A program made the position numbers and the translations under genes. This document shows, piece by piece, positions 16,669 to 24,506 of a DNA stretch of 27,103 nucleotides. Source of the DNA: SKLM01 sp964390305 (GTDB taxonomy: Bacteria; Chloroflexota; Anaerolineae; B4-G1); contig CAYMHT010000030.1 in assembly GCA_964390305.1 (NCBI GenBank), positions 1 through 27,103 of the forward strand. The letters run 5' to 3'. Positions within the stretch are counted from its first letter, which is position 1. Each line of letters starts with the position of its first letter. The notes under the pieces were generated by a model. The model did not search any database. It saw only the letters and a list, made by a program, of their open reading frames with translations, and was not told the origin of the DNA.

Positions 16669-17763
16669 CTACGTCAGATCACGCACGACCTGCGCCAGGC
16701 GTGCCACACCTTCCTCTATCTCCTGCGCGGTCAACGCACAGAAGGGCAGGCGAATGAAGTTGTCGCCGTTCTCGCTCTCGGCGAAGAAGTTCCGGCCGTC
16801 GGTCAGCACCAGATTTTGGGCGCGCGCCCGGCTGAGCAGCTCGTCGGTTTCTACCCTGCCGTTCACGGTAACGCCCACGAAGAACCCCCCGTCCGGTCTC
16901 CGCCAGGTGGCGAGATCGCCCATGTACTCCTCAAGTGCTCCCAACGTGGCATAGAGCCGCGGTTCATACAGCTCCTTGAGCTCATTGATCTGCGCGTCCA
17001 GCCAGTCTCGTTCAATGAACTCAGCGATGATGGCCTGATTCAGATAGCTCGTGTTGATGTAGGTGTCCTCCGCAATCTCCGCCAGACGGCCCGCCAGCGG
17101 CTCCGGGGCCACCACGTAGCCGACGCGCAGCCCAGGACTGATCAGCTTGCTATAGGACGACATCTGCAGGACGCGGTCAGGCGCCAGCTCGAAGAGCGAC
17201 GGCACGTCCTCCCCACGATAGCGTAGCCGACGGTACGGGACGTCCTCAATGACCCAGAAATTGTACGCCCTGGCCAGACGAACGATGCGCTGCCGCTTCT
17301 CCTCCGAAAGGACCGTGCCGCTCGGATTCTGAAAATCCGGAATCAGGTAGAAGAGCATCGGCCGCTCGCCGTCCGCGAGCCGACTCTCCACCCTCTCCAC
17401 ATCGACGCCGTCATCTGCCAGCGGGAACCCAACGATCTGGGCCTTCGCACGCCGGAGGAGCGTCAGTGTGCGATCGTAGGTGGGCTCCTCCACGTAGACG
17501 ACGTCATTCGGCTCGATGAACAGCCGCGCACAGAGATCCAGCAGCTGAAGCGAGCCCTGCCCCACGATGACGCGACTCTCATCGCTCCCTTTCTCCTCGG
17601 CAATCAGCCTGCGCAAGGGCGGATACCCGCGCGCATTGCCATACTGCAGAACCTCATAGCCGCGCGTCACCAAGACCGATTCCGCGCACTCCTGGAGCTT
17701 GTCGACGGGAAAGCTGTCCTTTGGGGGCACGCCCCGGGTCAACTTGATCGGACGGTCGTTCAT
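16669..17763 (-). CDS. PLP-dependent class I aminotransferase (LysN/aromatic aminotransferase-like)
   Basis: Protein of 364 aa, fold-type I. Landmarks are YGNARGYPPLRRLIAEE, the DFQNPSGTVLS segment (asparagine that contacts PLP), and MSSYSKLISPGLRVGYV, with the PLP lysine at about K206. The sequence resembles 2-aminoadipate/aromatic aminotransferases and the catalytic half of MocR regulators, without a DNA-binding domain. The ATG at 17763 is preferred because AAGAGGTG lies about 7 bases upstream; a TTG at 17793 would add ten poorly conserved residues. It sits 41 bases after the IclR regulator gene and heads the metabolic part of the run. The likely role is to interconvert an amino acid and its 2-oxo acid; the substrate is not determinable here. 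Confidence 0.87.
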   Translation of the reverse strand: MNDRPIKLTRGVPPKDSFPVDKLQECAESVLVTRGYEVLQYGNARGYPPLRRLIAEEKGSDESRVIVGQGSLQLLDLCARLFIEPNDVVYVEEPTYDRTLTLLRRAKAQIVGFPLADDGVDVERVESRLADGERPMLFYLIPDFQNPSGTVLSEEKRQRIVRLARAYNFWVIEDVPYRRLRYRGEDVPSLFELAPDRVLQMSSYSKLISPGLRVGYVVAPEPLAGRLAEIAEDTYINTSYLNQAIIAEFIERDWLDAQINELKELYEPRLYATLGALEEYMGDLATWRRPDGGFFVGVTVNGRVETDELLSRARAQNLVLTDGRNFFAESENGDNFIRLPFCALTAQEIEEGVARLAQVVRDLT

Positions 17764-17804
17764 ATCTTGCACCTCTTGCTTGCAGTGAGCCAAGACGCCC
17801 CGCG

Positions 17805-18671
17805 CTATGCGCTGGCCTCGTCTTCTACTTGTTCTCTAGCCGCCAAATCGCCATCCGGCAGCGGCCGAGCGAAGAGGGAGGATGAGATCCTCTCTGCGGC
17901 CCGCTTGCAGCGATCGACGTACACGTCAGCCACCTCCTCGCTGAAACGCGAGGTCGGGCCCGCGATGCCGATGGCCGCCACGACCTTACCGTCCCAGCCG
18001 CGAATGGGCGTCGCGATGCCCCAGGCTCCGTGATCCGTCTCCTGGAAGCTTCTGGCGTATCCAAGCTCCCGAATCCTGGCCAGCTCAGATCTCAGCGCCT
18101 CGACGTTCGTGATCGTGTTTGCACAGAGCCGAGGCAGCCCTCGCTCTCGTACAATCGCGTCGACCTCGTCCTGCGGCAGGTACGCCATGAGGATTTTCGA
18201 AGAGGCCCCTGCGTGGGGCGGACGACGCGACCCTGCGTCCAGTGCAAGCCGCACCGGGTGGCTCGTCTCCACCTTCTCCACGCATATCACCTCCCGGGAC
18301 GCATACACGGTCAGAAGAGCAGTCTCTCCCGTGTCTGCGACCAGATCGCGCATCACCGGCCTGGCAATTCGGTGCAACGGTGCGCTCTCTTCGGCCAGCT
18401 TGCCCCACACGAAGAGCCGATAGCCGAGACGCCAGCGCTTGCTCTCCTCATCCTGACGCAGGATTCCGTGAGCCTCCAGGCTGACCAGGAACCGGTGTAA
18501 GGTGCTCTTGGGCAGATCCAGCCGCTTACTCAGCTCTGTCAATGTCCATGCTGGCTCGGAGGATGAGAAGCTGTCGATGATCCTCGCAAGACGGTCAACC
18601 GTCTTGACGGACGTCGAAACAGACATACTCCCTGCGCGACCTCCAGCACGAGCGACGGGGGTCTTGGCCAT
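17805..18671 (-). CDS. IclR-family transcriptional regulator
   Basis: Protein of 288 aa. The N-terminal winged helix-turn-helix (residues about 16-75: VDRLARIIDSFSSS, WTLTELSKRLDLPKSTLHRFL) is followed by the IclR effector-binding GAF-like domain (HPVRLALDAGSRRPPHAGASSKILMAYL, then RELGYARSFQETDHGAWGIATPIRG). The ATG at 18671 is chosen because an in-frame start at 18746 would lie inside the promoter. A further ATG at 18626 (GGGAG close upstream) is a possible alternative. IclR regulators usually control adjacent catabolic genes and themselves, responding to a pathway metabolite. Here the gene is first in a 16-kb co-directional run and has a candidate operator in its own leader, so it most likely regulates the whole cluster. 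Confidence 0.9.
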   Translation of the reverse strand: MAKTPVARAGGRAGSMSVSTSVKTVDRLARIIDSFSSSEPAWTLTELSKRLDLPKSTLHRFLVSLEAHGILRQDEESKRWRLGYRLFVWGKLAEESAPLHRIARPVMRDLVADTGETALLTVYASREVICVEKVETSHPVRLALDAGSRRPPHAGASSKILMAYLPQDEVDAIVRERGLPRLCANTITNVEALRSELARIRELGYARSFQETDHGAWGIATPIRGWDGKVVAAIGIAGPTSRFSEEVADVYVDRCKRAAERISSSLFARPLPDGDLAAREQVEDEASA

Positions 18672-18684
18672 GGTGTGAGCCGTG

Positions 18685-18699
18685 TTCCGATTATTGGAA
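18685..18699. promoter_or_regulatory. Candidate IclR operator (15-bp inverted repeat)
   Basis: TTCCGATTATTGGAA is an inverted repeat with TTCC and GGAA arms around an AT-rich 7-base core. It lies 13 bases before the regulator ATG and just downstream of the predicted transcription start. IclR-family sites are commonly short imperfect palindromes of about 15 bp. The minus-strand core ATAATCG also resembles the PobR/PcaU-type sites of this family. The position suits autorepression. Confidence 0.45.
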
Positions 18700-18717
18700 T
18701 CCTGTTCTAGCCCGGTC

Positions 18718-18746
18718 ATTATATCAAGCCAGGGGTCAGGCGTCAA
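18718..18746 (-). promoter_or_regulatory. Strong sigma70-type promoter of the IclR-headed gene run
   Basis: On the minus strand TTGACG (18746-18741) and TATAAT (18723-18718) are separated by exactly 17 bases, close to consensus. Transcription should start near 18711, giving a leader of about 40 bases that contains the candidate operator. I find no comparably good promoter further along the minus-strand run. Confidence 0.75.
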
Positions 18747-18773
18747 ACCGTGGCCCCCTTGCCTTGCACAACT

Positions 18774-18801
18774 ACGACAAAGGGGCCCAGCGTGCTATAA
18801 T
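18774..18801 (+). promoter_or_regulatory. Divergent promoter pointing into the assembly gap
   Basis: ACGACA (18774-18779) and a perfect TATAAT (18796-18801) with 16-base spacing. It is back to back with the IclR promoter, about 28 bases separating the two -35 elements. The downstream gene begins inside or beyond the N run. Confidence 0.5.
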
Positions 18802-18813
18802 CTCTACCCACTG

Positions 18814-18821
18814 TGTATACA
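18814..18821. promoter_or_regulatory. Palindromic operator-like site beside the assembly gap
   Basis: TGTATACA is a perfect 8-bp palindrome in the context GTGTATACAAC, placed 12 bases after the rightward TATAAT, where a repressor could block initiation. GntR-family repressors often bind GT/AC palindromes of this kind. The site ends two bases before the N run, so its full extent is not visible. Confidence 0.35.
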
Positions 18822-18823
18822 AC

Positions 18824-18923
18824 NNNNNNNNNNNNNNNNNNNNNNNNNNNNNNNNNNNNNNNNNNNNNNNNNNNNNNNNNNNNNNNNNNNNNNNNNNNNN
18901 NNNNNNNNNNNNNNNNNNNNNNN
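18824..18923. other. Assembly gap of exactly 100 N
   Basis: Exactly 100 undetermined bases. This is a common placeholder for a gap of unknown size, so real distance, orientation and gene content between the IclR control region and the deacetylase gene cannot be assumed. Confidence 0.98.
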
Positions 18924-18948
18924 TCTCAGAAGGAGAACCAAGGCGAAG

Positions 18949-19677
18949 ATGACCGATCTCTGGATTCCAGAACGTGCTATGTTCATCCACGCGCACGCGG
19001 ACGACATCGAATTTTCGGTGGCGGGTACGGCGGCGAAGTGGGCTCAGAGCGGCAGCCACGTCGTCTACGTGATCATGACAGACGGCAGCGCGGGCAGTCA
19101 CGCGCTGGACATGACGAGGGAGGAGCTGATTGAGATACGTCGTGGCGAGCAGGAGGCGGCGGCAGCGGTCGTGGGGGCAAAGGAGTGCCTCTTCCTCGGG
19201 TACCAGGACGGCCTTCTCCAGCCCACCCTGGAGGCTCGCAAGCAGCTGGTGCGCCTCATTCGGCAGCACAGGCCCCAGGCAGTGGTGTGCGGCGACCCCC
19301 GACGCTACTTCTCTGGCAACACCTACATCAACCATCCCGACCACCGGGCCGCGGCCCAGGTGGCCGTCGAGGCGGTCTTTCCTGCCGCGGAGATGGATCT
19401 GCTGTATCCCGACCTGTTGGAGGAGGGGCTCCGGGGGCACAAGGTGAACGCCGTCTACATCTCCACCAGCGACGACCCGGACACCTACGTGGACATAGGC
19501 GACACCATCCACCTGAAGATCGAGGCCCTGCGCCAACACGCAAGCCAGCTGGGGGACTGGGATCCAGAGCCGTGGGTGAGACAGCGAAATGCCGAGATAG
19601 GCAGACAGGCGGGCTACGAGTACGCAGAGGCTTTCCGGCGCATGACCCTGAAGCCAGCCGAGGGGGAGAGGAGCTGA
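18949..19677 (+). CDS. PIG-L/LmbE-family deacetylase
   Basis: Protein of 242 aa, normal for PIG-L deacetylases. The zinc site is visible as AHADDIE (15-21, a variant of the usual AHPDDE) and HPDHRAA (129-135, with H132 as the expected third ligand). TDGSAGS and LGYQDG are further family landmarks. Members remove acetyl groups from N-acetylglucosamine-type or other amides, for example in mycothiol and bacillithiol pathways. The start follows an AGAAGGAG about 13 bases upstream, with AAGG nearer. It lies 25 bases after the assembly gap, so its promoter is not visible. The next gene follows after 2 bases, so the two are co-transcribed. The substrate cannot be told. Confidence 0.87.
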   Translation: MTDLWIPERAMFIHAHADDIEFSVAGTAAKWAQSGSHVVYVIMTDGSAGSHALDMTREELIEIRRGEQEAAAAVVGAKECLFLGYQDGLLQPTLEARKQLVRLIRQHRPQAVVCGDPRRYFSGNTYINHPDHRAAAQVAVEAVFPAAEMDLLYPDLLEEGLRGHKVNAVYISTSDDPDTYVDIGDTIHLKIEALRQHASQLGDWDPEPWVRQRNAEIGRQAGYEYAEAFRRMTLKPAEGERS

Positions 19678-19679
19678 AG

Positions 19680-20765
19680 ATGCTCTTTCAGCCGGGACGG
19701 ATCGGTACGCTCGAGCTACGCAATCGTCTCATCCGCTCCGCCACCGCCGAGCGGATGGCGGATCCCGACGGCCGGCCCAGGGGATCCCTCAGGGATCTCT
19801 ACCGGGAGCTGAGCCAGGGCGGCGTGGGGTTGATCATCACTGGTCATCTGTACATCCACCCGTCAGGGAAGGCTCATCCAGAGATGACGGGCATTCACGA
19901 CGACGCCCTCGTTGCTGATCTTGCCGAGTTGACCGCCGCGGTCCACGACGCGGGCGGCCGAGTGGCGGCTCAGATCAACCACGGAGGCATGCAGTGCAGC
20001 CGAGCGACGGTCTCGCAGACCATCGCTCCTTCGGCCGTCGACGCGCCGTTCCTAGCACGGACCCCGCGCGCGATGACGGCTCACGACATCGCCTCCGCGG
20101 TCCAGGCCTACGCCGACGCTGCTCAGAGGGCGCGAGACGCCGGATTCGACGCCGTCCAGCTACACGGCGCTCACGGCTATCTTATCAGCCAGTTCCTCTC
20201 CCCTTTCACGAACCGCCGCACTGACGAGTGGGGAGGCGACCTCAACCATCGAACGCGGTTTCTGCGCACGGTCTGCGACGCCGTGCGAGAGCGGGTCGGC
20301 CCCGACTACCCCGTCTTCATCAAGCTGGGTATGATGGACGCCGTCGAGGGAGGTTTGACGCCCCAGGAAGGAGCGGAGGTAGCGGCGAGCCTGGCCACGA
20401 TGGGCCTGGATGGGGTCGAGATCAGCGGGGGGATTGGGGGAGGTGAGAGCCTGAACACGCGCCCGGGGATACGCGCTGAGGCTGATGAGGCTTACTTCCG
20501 CCCGTTGGCCCGGCGGGCGCGGGCCCTCACGTCACTACCCATTGCCCTGGTGGGTGGCCTTCGCTCACGAGAGGTGATGGAAAGGGTCTTGGAGGCCGGT
20601 GACGCCGACTTCATCTCCATGAGCCGACCGTTCATCTCTGAGCCGGATCTCGCGAATCGACTGCGCCAGGGACTCCAGGAGCGTGCATCGTGCATCTCGT
20701 GCAACCAGTGTTGGCCAGATGGTCCGGGCGAGGGCATCGCCTGCCGGCGTCCTGCGGAGCGGTAG
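19680..20765 (+). CDS. Old Yellow Enzyme-family flavin oxidoreductase, short form
   Basis: Protein of 361 aa, an FMN-binding TIM barrel of the NADH:flavin oxidoreductase/2,4-dienoyl-CoA reductase family. It opens with LFQPGRIGTLELRNRLIRSA. AAQINHGG (97-103), the substrate-binding pair H162 and H165 in LHGAHGYLISQFLSP, and NRRTDEWGG are family signatures. The C-terminus has C338, C341, C344 and C355, resembling the 4Fe-4S binding site of multidomain dienoyl-CoA/trimethylamine dehydrogenases, but the protein ends there without their flavin/NAD(P)H domains. It would reduce an activated C=C bond or a similar substrate. The ATG follows the deacetylase stop after 2 bases, with GGAG upstream. Whether the cluster is assembled is uncertain. 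Confidence 0.88.
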   Translation: MLFQPGRIGTLELRNRLIRSATAERMADPDGRPRGSLRDLYRELSQGGVGLIITGHLYIHPSGKAHPEMTGIHDDALVADLAELTAAVHDAGGRVAAQINHGGMQCSRATVSQTIAPSAVDAPFLARTPRAMTAHDIASAVQAYADAAQRARDAGFDAVQLHGAHGYLISQFLSPFTNRRTDEWGGDLNHRTRFLRTVCDAVRERVGPDYPVFIKLGMMDAVEGGLTPQEGAEVAASLATMGLDGVEISGGIGGGESLNTRPGIRAEADEAYFRPLARRARALTSLPIALVGGLRSREVMERVLEAGDADFISMSRPFISEPDLANRLRQGLQERASCISCNQCWPDGPGEGIACRRPAER

Positions 20766-20877
20766 GCGCGCGAAACACGAGCAGCCACCATCCAGGTCGC
20801 ATCTGCGCCACCCGGCGGAGCGCGGTCGACGCATCCGGGCCATTCGGGCCTGGCGGGAGGGAGCCCACTGAGTCACG

Positions 20878-20905
20878 TTGACAAATCCCCATCGGAGGCG
20901 ATAAT
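20878..20905 (+). promoter_or_regulatory. Promoter placing the lytic transglycosylase on a leaderless transcript
   Basis: A perfect TTGACA (20878-20883), 16-base spacer and GATAAT (20900-20905). Transcription would be expected at about 20912-20913, which is the A of the start codon. No ribosome binding site is at usable spacing (GGAGG at 20894-20898 is 14 bases away and inside the promoter). The rest of 20766-20877 shows nothing recognisable. Confidence 0.6.
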
Positions 20906-20912
20906 AGGCGCC

Positions 20913-23345
20913 ATGCGACGATGGAAACCGATCGTGCTGGCCGCCATCGGCCTGTCGCTGGCGGCCCTTGGCTGCGCGACCCTCGCTGACCGGAGCCCAC
21001 CGCTTCCGCTACCTTTCCTCGCGACGGCCACCGCCACCCGCGCGCCCACGGCAACGCCGTCGCCCACACCGACCCCGACCCCAACGCCCACCCCCACGCC
21101 GACGCCCTCCCCGTCCGAGCTCTTCGCCGAGGCCGAGCGGGCCATGCACAACGGCGACTACAGGAGCGCGGTCGATGCTTACCGGGCCCTGGCGATCCGA
21201 CCTTTAGACGATGCGACTGACGCCAAGGCGTGGCTCGGTCTGGGCACAGCCGAACTGCGCGATCAGGCCTACACCGAGGCGGCGGACGCCTTTCGACAGC
21301 TGCAGGCTGACCACCCGCAGAGTGCGCTTGCCCACGATGCGTCTTTCCTCCTGGGCGACGCCCTCCTGGGCGCGGGGGCGCCCCTTTCCGCCACGACGGC
21401 CTACAGCAGCTATCTGCAGGGCGGCACGGTCATCACGCCGTACGTGAACCTCTCCCTGGGAGACGCCTTCCGCGCCGGCGGCGCCTACACCTCAGCCGCA
21501 CTGGCCTACGAGAGGGCGGTCGCCGACGCGCCCAGTCGCTCATTTGAGGTCGACGCGCGCGACAGGCTGGCATCGAGCTACGCAGCTCTCCAGAGCTATA
21601 CGGCCGCCGTCGCCCAGTACGACGCGATCCTCAGCGTGGCCCAGCAGCCGAAATACCGTGCTCGCATCGCCCACCAGGCGGCCGAGACCCTGCTCGTGGC
21701 GGGCGAGATCGAGGCCGGATACCAACGCCACCTCGAGGTCGTTCAGAGTTACCCTGAGGAGGAGCCCGCCTACCTATCGTTGGTGAAGCTGGTGGAGGCC
21801 GGTCGGCCCATCGACGACCTCCTGCGGGGCATCGTCAACTACCACGCGGAGTCCTACGGAATGGCCGTGCAGGCCCTCTACCGGTACATCAACGCCTATC
21901 CGCAGACGCACTCGGGCGACGCGCACTGGTACGCGGGCCTGTCGTTCGCCGAGGCGGGCAGTCCAGACCTGGCGATTCACGAGTTTCAGCTGCTGATCGA
22001 CACCCACCCCGAGAACAGCCGCTGGGGCGAGGCCTGGCTCAAGCTGGCCGAGGTCCACGCGGACCAGGGCCGCATCGACCGGGCCGTCGAGACCTATCGG
22101 GGCCTCGTCGAGGCAGCGCCGGGCGACGCGCTGGCGGCCGAGGCACTGTGGGAGGCGGCCGAGCTCCTGGAACGGAGTGGGGACATCGAGCGGGCCGCCG
22201 CCGCCTACCTTGAATGCCAGGAGGCTTATCCCACTTCTGATTTTGCCCCGCGTGCTCTCTTCCGGGCGGGGCTTCAGCTTTACGAGCTGGGCCGCCTGTC
22301 GGAGGGAGCTGCCAGGTGGGAGACGCTTGCTGAGCGCTACCCGGATTCGGACTACGACCCGGCTGCGCTGCTATGGCTGGGCAAGGTTCACCTCAGCCAG
22401 GGGGACCGGGAGGGAGCGAATGCGGCATTGGAGCGGGCCAGCGAGACTGCTCCCCAAGCCTACTACGGCCTGCGCGCCGCGGAGGTCGCCGGCTCCCCAA
22501 CGGCCTCCCCCTTCCCGTCCTCGACGTACGAGCCTGGAAGGGCAGGAGGGAGTCGGAGCGAGGCAGAGGCGTGGCTGGCGGATTGGCTCGGGCTGGATAC
22601 GGCTGGGGACCGGGGTGAGCTCGCCCCCAGGCTCGCGCGCGACGGGCGACTCCAGCGAGGCGTTGAGCTGTGGAGACTGGGTCGGTTCGAGCAGGCGAAG
22701 GAGGAGCTAGAGGGGCTCCGTGCCGCCACCTACTCAGACGCGCTGAGCCAGTATCACCTGGCGCTCCAGTACCGAGACCTGGGGCTCTATCGCTCGTCGA
22801 TACTCTCCGCCTGGCGCCTCATCAACCTCTCTCCGGTCACCAGGACGGTCGACGCCCCGCGGTTCGTGGTCGAGCTGGCCTACCCGACCTATTACGAGGA
22901 CCTGGTGCTGGAGAACGCGCAGCGATGGGACCTGGATCCCCTGCTCGTCTTCAGCCTCATCCGCCAGGAAAGCCTCTTCGAGAGCCTGGCCACCTCAGTC
23001 GCGAGCGCCCACGGGCTGATGCAGGTCATCCCCCCGACGGGCGCCGAGATCGCCTCCGAGCTCGGCTGGCCGCCCGACTACGAGACGGCGGACCTGTACC
23101 GGCCCTACGTCAGTCTCCGCTTCGGCACCTACTACCTGGCCAGGCAGCGCGACCGCTTCGGCGGGCGCGTCGACGTGGCGCTAGCGGCCTACAACGGCGG
23201 CCCGTCGAACGCACAGCGGTGGATAGACCGAGCGGGCGACGACCCGGACCTGTTCCTGGAGTCGATCACGCTGCGCGAGCCCCAGCTCTACATCAAGCGC
23301 ATCAAGGAACACCTGGCCGTTTACCGGGCCCTCTACGGAGAGTAG
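20913..23345 (+). CDS. Lipoprotein-like soluble lytic transglycosylase with TPR-like repeats
   Basis: Protein of 810 aa. Residues 1-21 form a signal peptide ending in AALGC, an acceptable lipobox, so a membrane-anchored lipoprotein is likely. A proline/threonine-rich linker follows (about 40-70). From about 70 to 640 it consists of TPR-like helical repeats, for example ELFAEAERAMHNGDYRSAVDAYRALA. The C-terminal domain (about 668-810) is an SLT/goose-lysozyme-type fold with catalytic E686 in LIRQESLFES, then HGLMQVIP and LAAYNGGPSNA. Such enzymes cleave peptidoglycan between MurNAc and GlcNAc, giving 1,6-anhydro ends. The layout parallels Slt70, whose helical ring precedes the catalytic domain. 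It converges on the esterase gene, 60 bases away. Confidence 0.9.
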   Translation: MRRWKPIVLAAIGLSLAALGCATLADRSPPLPLPFLATATATRAPTATPSPTPTPTPTPTPTPTPSPSELFAEAERAMHNGDYRSAVDAYRALAIRPLDDATDAKAWLGLGTAELRDQAYTEAADAFRQLQADHPQSALAHDASFLLGDALLGAGAPLSATTAYSSYLQGGTVITPYVNLSLGDAFRAGGAYTSAALAYERAVADAPSRSFEVDARDRLASSYAALQSYTAAVAQYDAILSVAQQPKYRARIAHQAAETLLVAGEIEAGYQRHLEVVQSYPEEEPAYLSLVKLVEAGRPIDDLLRGIVNYHAESYGMAVQALYRYINAYPQTHSGDAHWYAGLSFAEAGSPDLAIHEFQLLIDTHPENSRWGEAWLKLAEVHADQGRIDRAVETYRGLVEAAPGDALAAEALWEAAELLERSGDIERAAAAYLECQEAYPTSDFAPRALFRAGLQLYELGRLSEGAARWETLAERYPDSDYDPAALLWLGKVHLSQGDREGANAALERASETAPQAYYGLRAAEVAGSPTASPFPSSTYEPGRAGGSRSEAEAWLADWLGLDTAGDRGELAPRLARDGRLQRGVELWRLGRFEQAKEELEGLRAATYSDALSQYHLALQYRDLGLYRSSILSAWRLINLSPVTRTVDAPRFVVELAYPTYYEDLVLENAQRWDLDPLLVFSLIRQESLFESLATSVASAHGLMQVIPPTGAEIASELGWPPDYETADLYRPYVSLRFGTYYLARQRDRFGGRVDVALAAYNGGPSNAQRWIDRAGDDPDLFLESITLREPQLYIKRIKEHLAVYRALYGE
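21048..21118 (+). repeat. Proline/threonine hexamer-type repeat
   Basis: Degenerate ACSCCN units encode an alternating Thr-Pro stretch in the linker after the signal peptide of the lytic transglycosylase. Such (PT)n linkers are frequent in exported Chloroflexota proteins and act as spacers across the cell wall. A related Pro/Thr/Ser-rich linker occurs in the neighbouring esterase. Confidence 0.75.
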
Positions 23346-23405
23346 CCCCAGAGGGCTCCTCGGGAGGGAAGCGGCATCCGACGAGCAGCCGTGCGGGCGT
23401 GCGGC

Positions 23406-24440
23406 TCACCATCCAGCGGCGTAAAATGCCAGGTACTCTGGAATGTTGGCCGCCCAGAGCTGATCGACGTGCGCGCCGGGGTGGACCGCGAAGTGATGCC
23501 CGATGCCCCGCTCGTCCAGTGCCTGATGGAGTTGCTCCGTCTGCTCTCGCGCCCAATCCTGCTCGCCAGCGCTCAGGTAGATGCGAAGGGCCTCCACCCC
23601 CGGGTGATCCATCAGGAAGAAGGGATCATAGGCCGGGGGCGCTCGATTCGCTGATAGAGCAGGGCTGTGCGCCCCCACGGTCCCGAAGGCATCGGGATGC
23701 GTGAAGGCGATCTCCAGGGCCCAGACAGCGCCCCGAGATATCCCCCCGATGGCGCGAGCCTCGCGCGTCTGCACAGTCCGGAACGTGGCATCGATGTGGG
23801 GCAGCAACTCATTGACCAGCTGCTCCTCGAAGGAGCCCGCGCCTCCGCTGGTGTTGACGTACAACCCGTCTGAATCGGCGGTCGGCAGGACGATGATGAA
23901 AGGAGACAGCGTCCCCGCCACGATCCGCGCATCAGCCACCTCGTCGACCCCCAGGTTGTCCCAGTGCGTCTCATCGTACGGCCAGCCGTGGAGAAGGGTG
24001 AGCACCGGGTACCGGCGGTCAGTCCCGTCGTAGCCTGGGGGCAAGTAGACGCGATACGACTCCGTCTGTCCCGTCACCGCGCTCAGGTATGCACCGTGCT
24101 CGATCCGTCCCGCCAGCGGCGCGCTCGGTACCGTCGGGGATGGCAGCACGGCCGTGGGCGACGCGGTGGGAACAGGCGATTCAGCGGGAGGGGGCGTGGG
24201 CGTGGGAGAGGGAACCATCGTCGGCGCGTCGGTGGGCGGGGGCGTGGGTGACGACGTGGCTGTGGGAGCCGAAGCGGACGAGGCAGCGCTGGCGGGCGTG
24301 GACGGGTCCCCCGAGGTCTCGGACGAGGCGATCTGCGCCGCGTCGCCGGTGGGGGTGGACATGGGCGACTCCGGAATAGGTCGCACCAGCACGACCAGCG
24401 CGATCATAGCGGCCAACACCACGACGAGGAGCCAGCGCAT
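23406..24440 (-). CDS. Membrane-anchored or secreted esterase (esterase D/enterochelin esterase-like)
   Basis: Protein of 344 aa. Residues 1-20 (MRWLLVVVLAAMIALVVLV) form a signal anchor or signal peptide. A linker rich in Pro, Thr and Ser extends to about 108. An alpha/beta-hydrolase of the esterase D type follows: YRVYLPPGYDGTDRRYPVLTLLHG, nucleophile S235 in GGISRGAVW, and probable D295 (AGEQDW) and H324 (GAHVDQLW). It would hydrolyse an ester of unknown nature outside the cell. The ATG at 24440 has AGGGAGGGG 5 bases upstream and gives a normal signal peptide. An in-frame ATG at 24500 would add 20 Gly/Arg-rich residues and would lie exactly at a predicted transcription start. Confidence 0.85.
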   Translation of the reverse strand: MRWLLVVVLAAMIALVVLVRPIPESPMSTPTGDAAQIASSETSGDPSTPASAASSASAPTATSSPTPPPTDAPTMVPSPTPTPPPAESPVPTASPTAVLPSPTVPSAPLAGRIEHGAYLSAVTGQTESYRVYLPPGYDGTDRRYPVLTLLHGWPYDETHWDNLGVDEVADARIVAGTLSPFIIVLPTADSDGLYVNTSGGAGSFEEQLVNELLPHIDATFRTVQTREARAIGGISRGAVWALEIAFTHPDAFGTVGAHSPALSANRAPPAYDPFFLMDHPGVEALRIYLSAGEQDWAREQTEQLHQALDERGIGHHFAVHPGAHVDQLWAANIPEYLAFYAAGW

Positions 24441-24506
24441 TAAGCCCCTCCCTGAACCCCTACCTCTGCCCTGGTCGCCTGCCTTGCCCGGAAGGTTCAT
24501 AGACGT

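Noticed and set aside
15199..17226. 675-codon open frame on the plus strand opposite the set A large subunit and the aminotransferase
   Set aside because: It crosses two real genes and their intergenic gap, has no domain and has a composition expected of antisense high-GC sequence.
21048..21118. Possible CRISPR-like or regulatory direct repeats
   Set aside because: The units are short, contiguous and in frame, encoding a Thr-Pro linker. There are no spacers.
23346..23405. Bidirectional terminator between the converging transglycosylase and esterase genes
   Set aside because: Only short imperfect pairing (AGCCG with CGGCT) is present and there is no T-run, so it cannot be called as a terminator.
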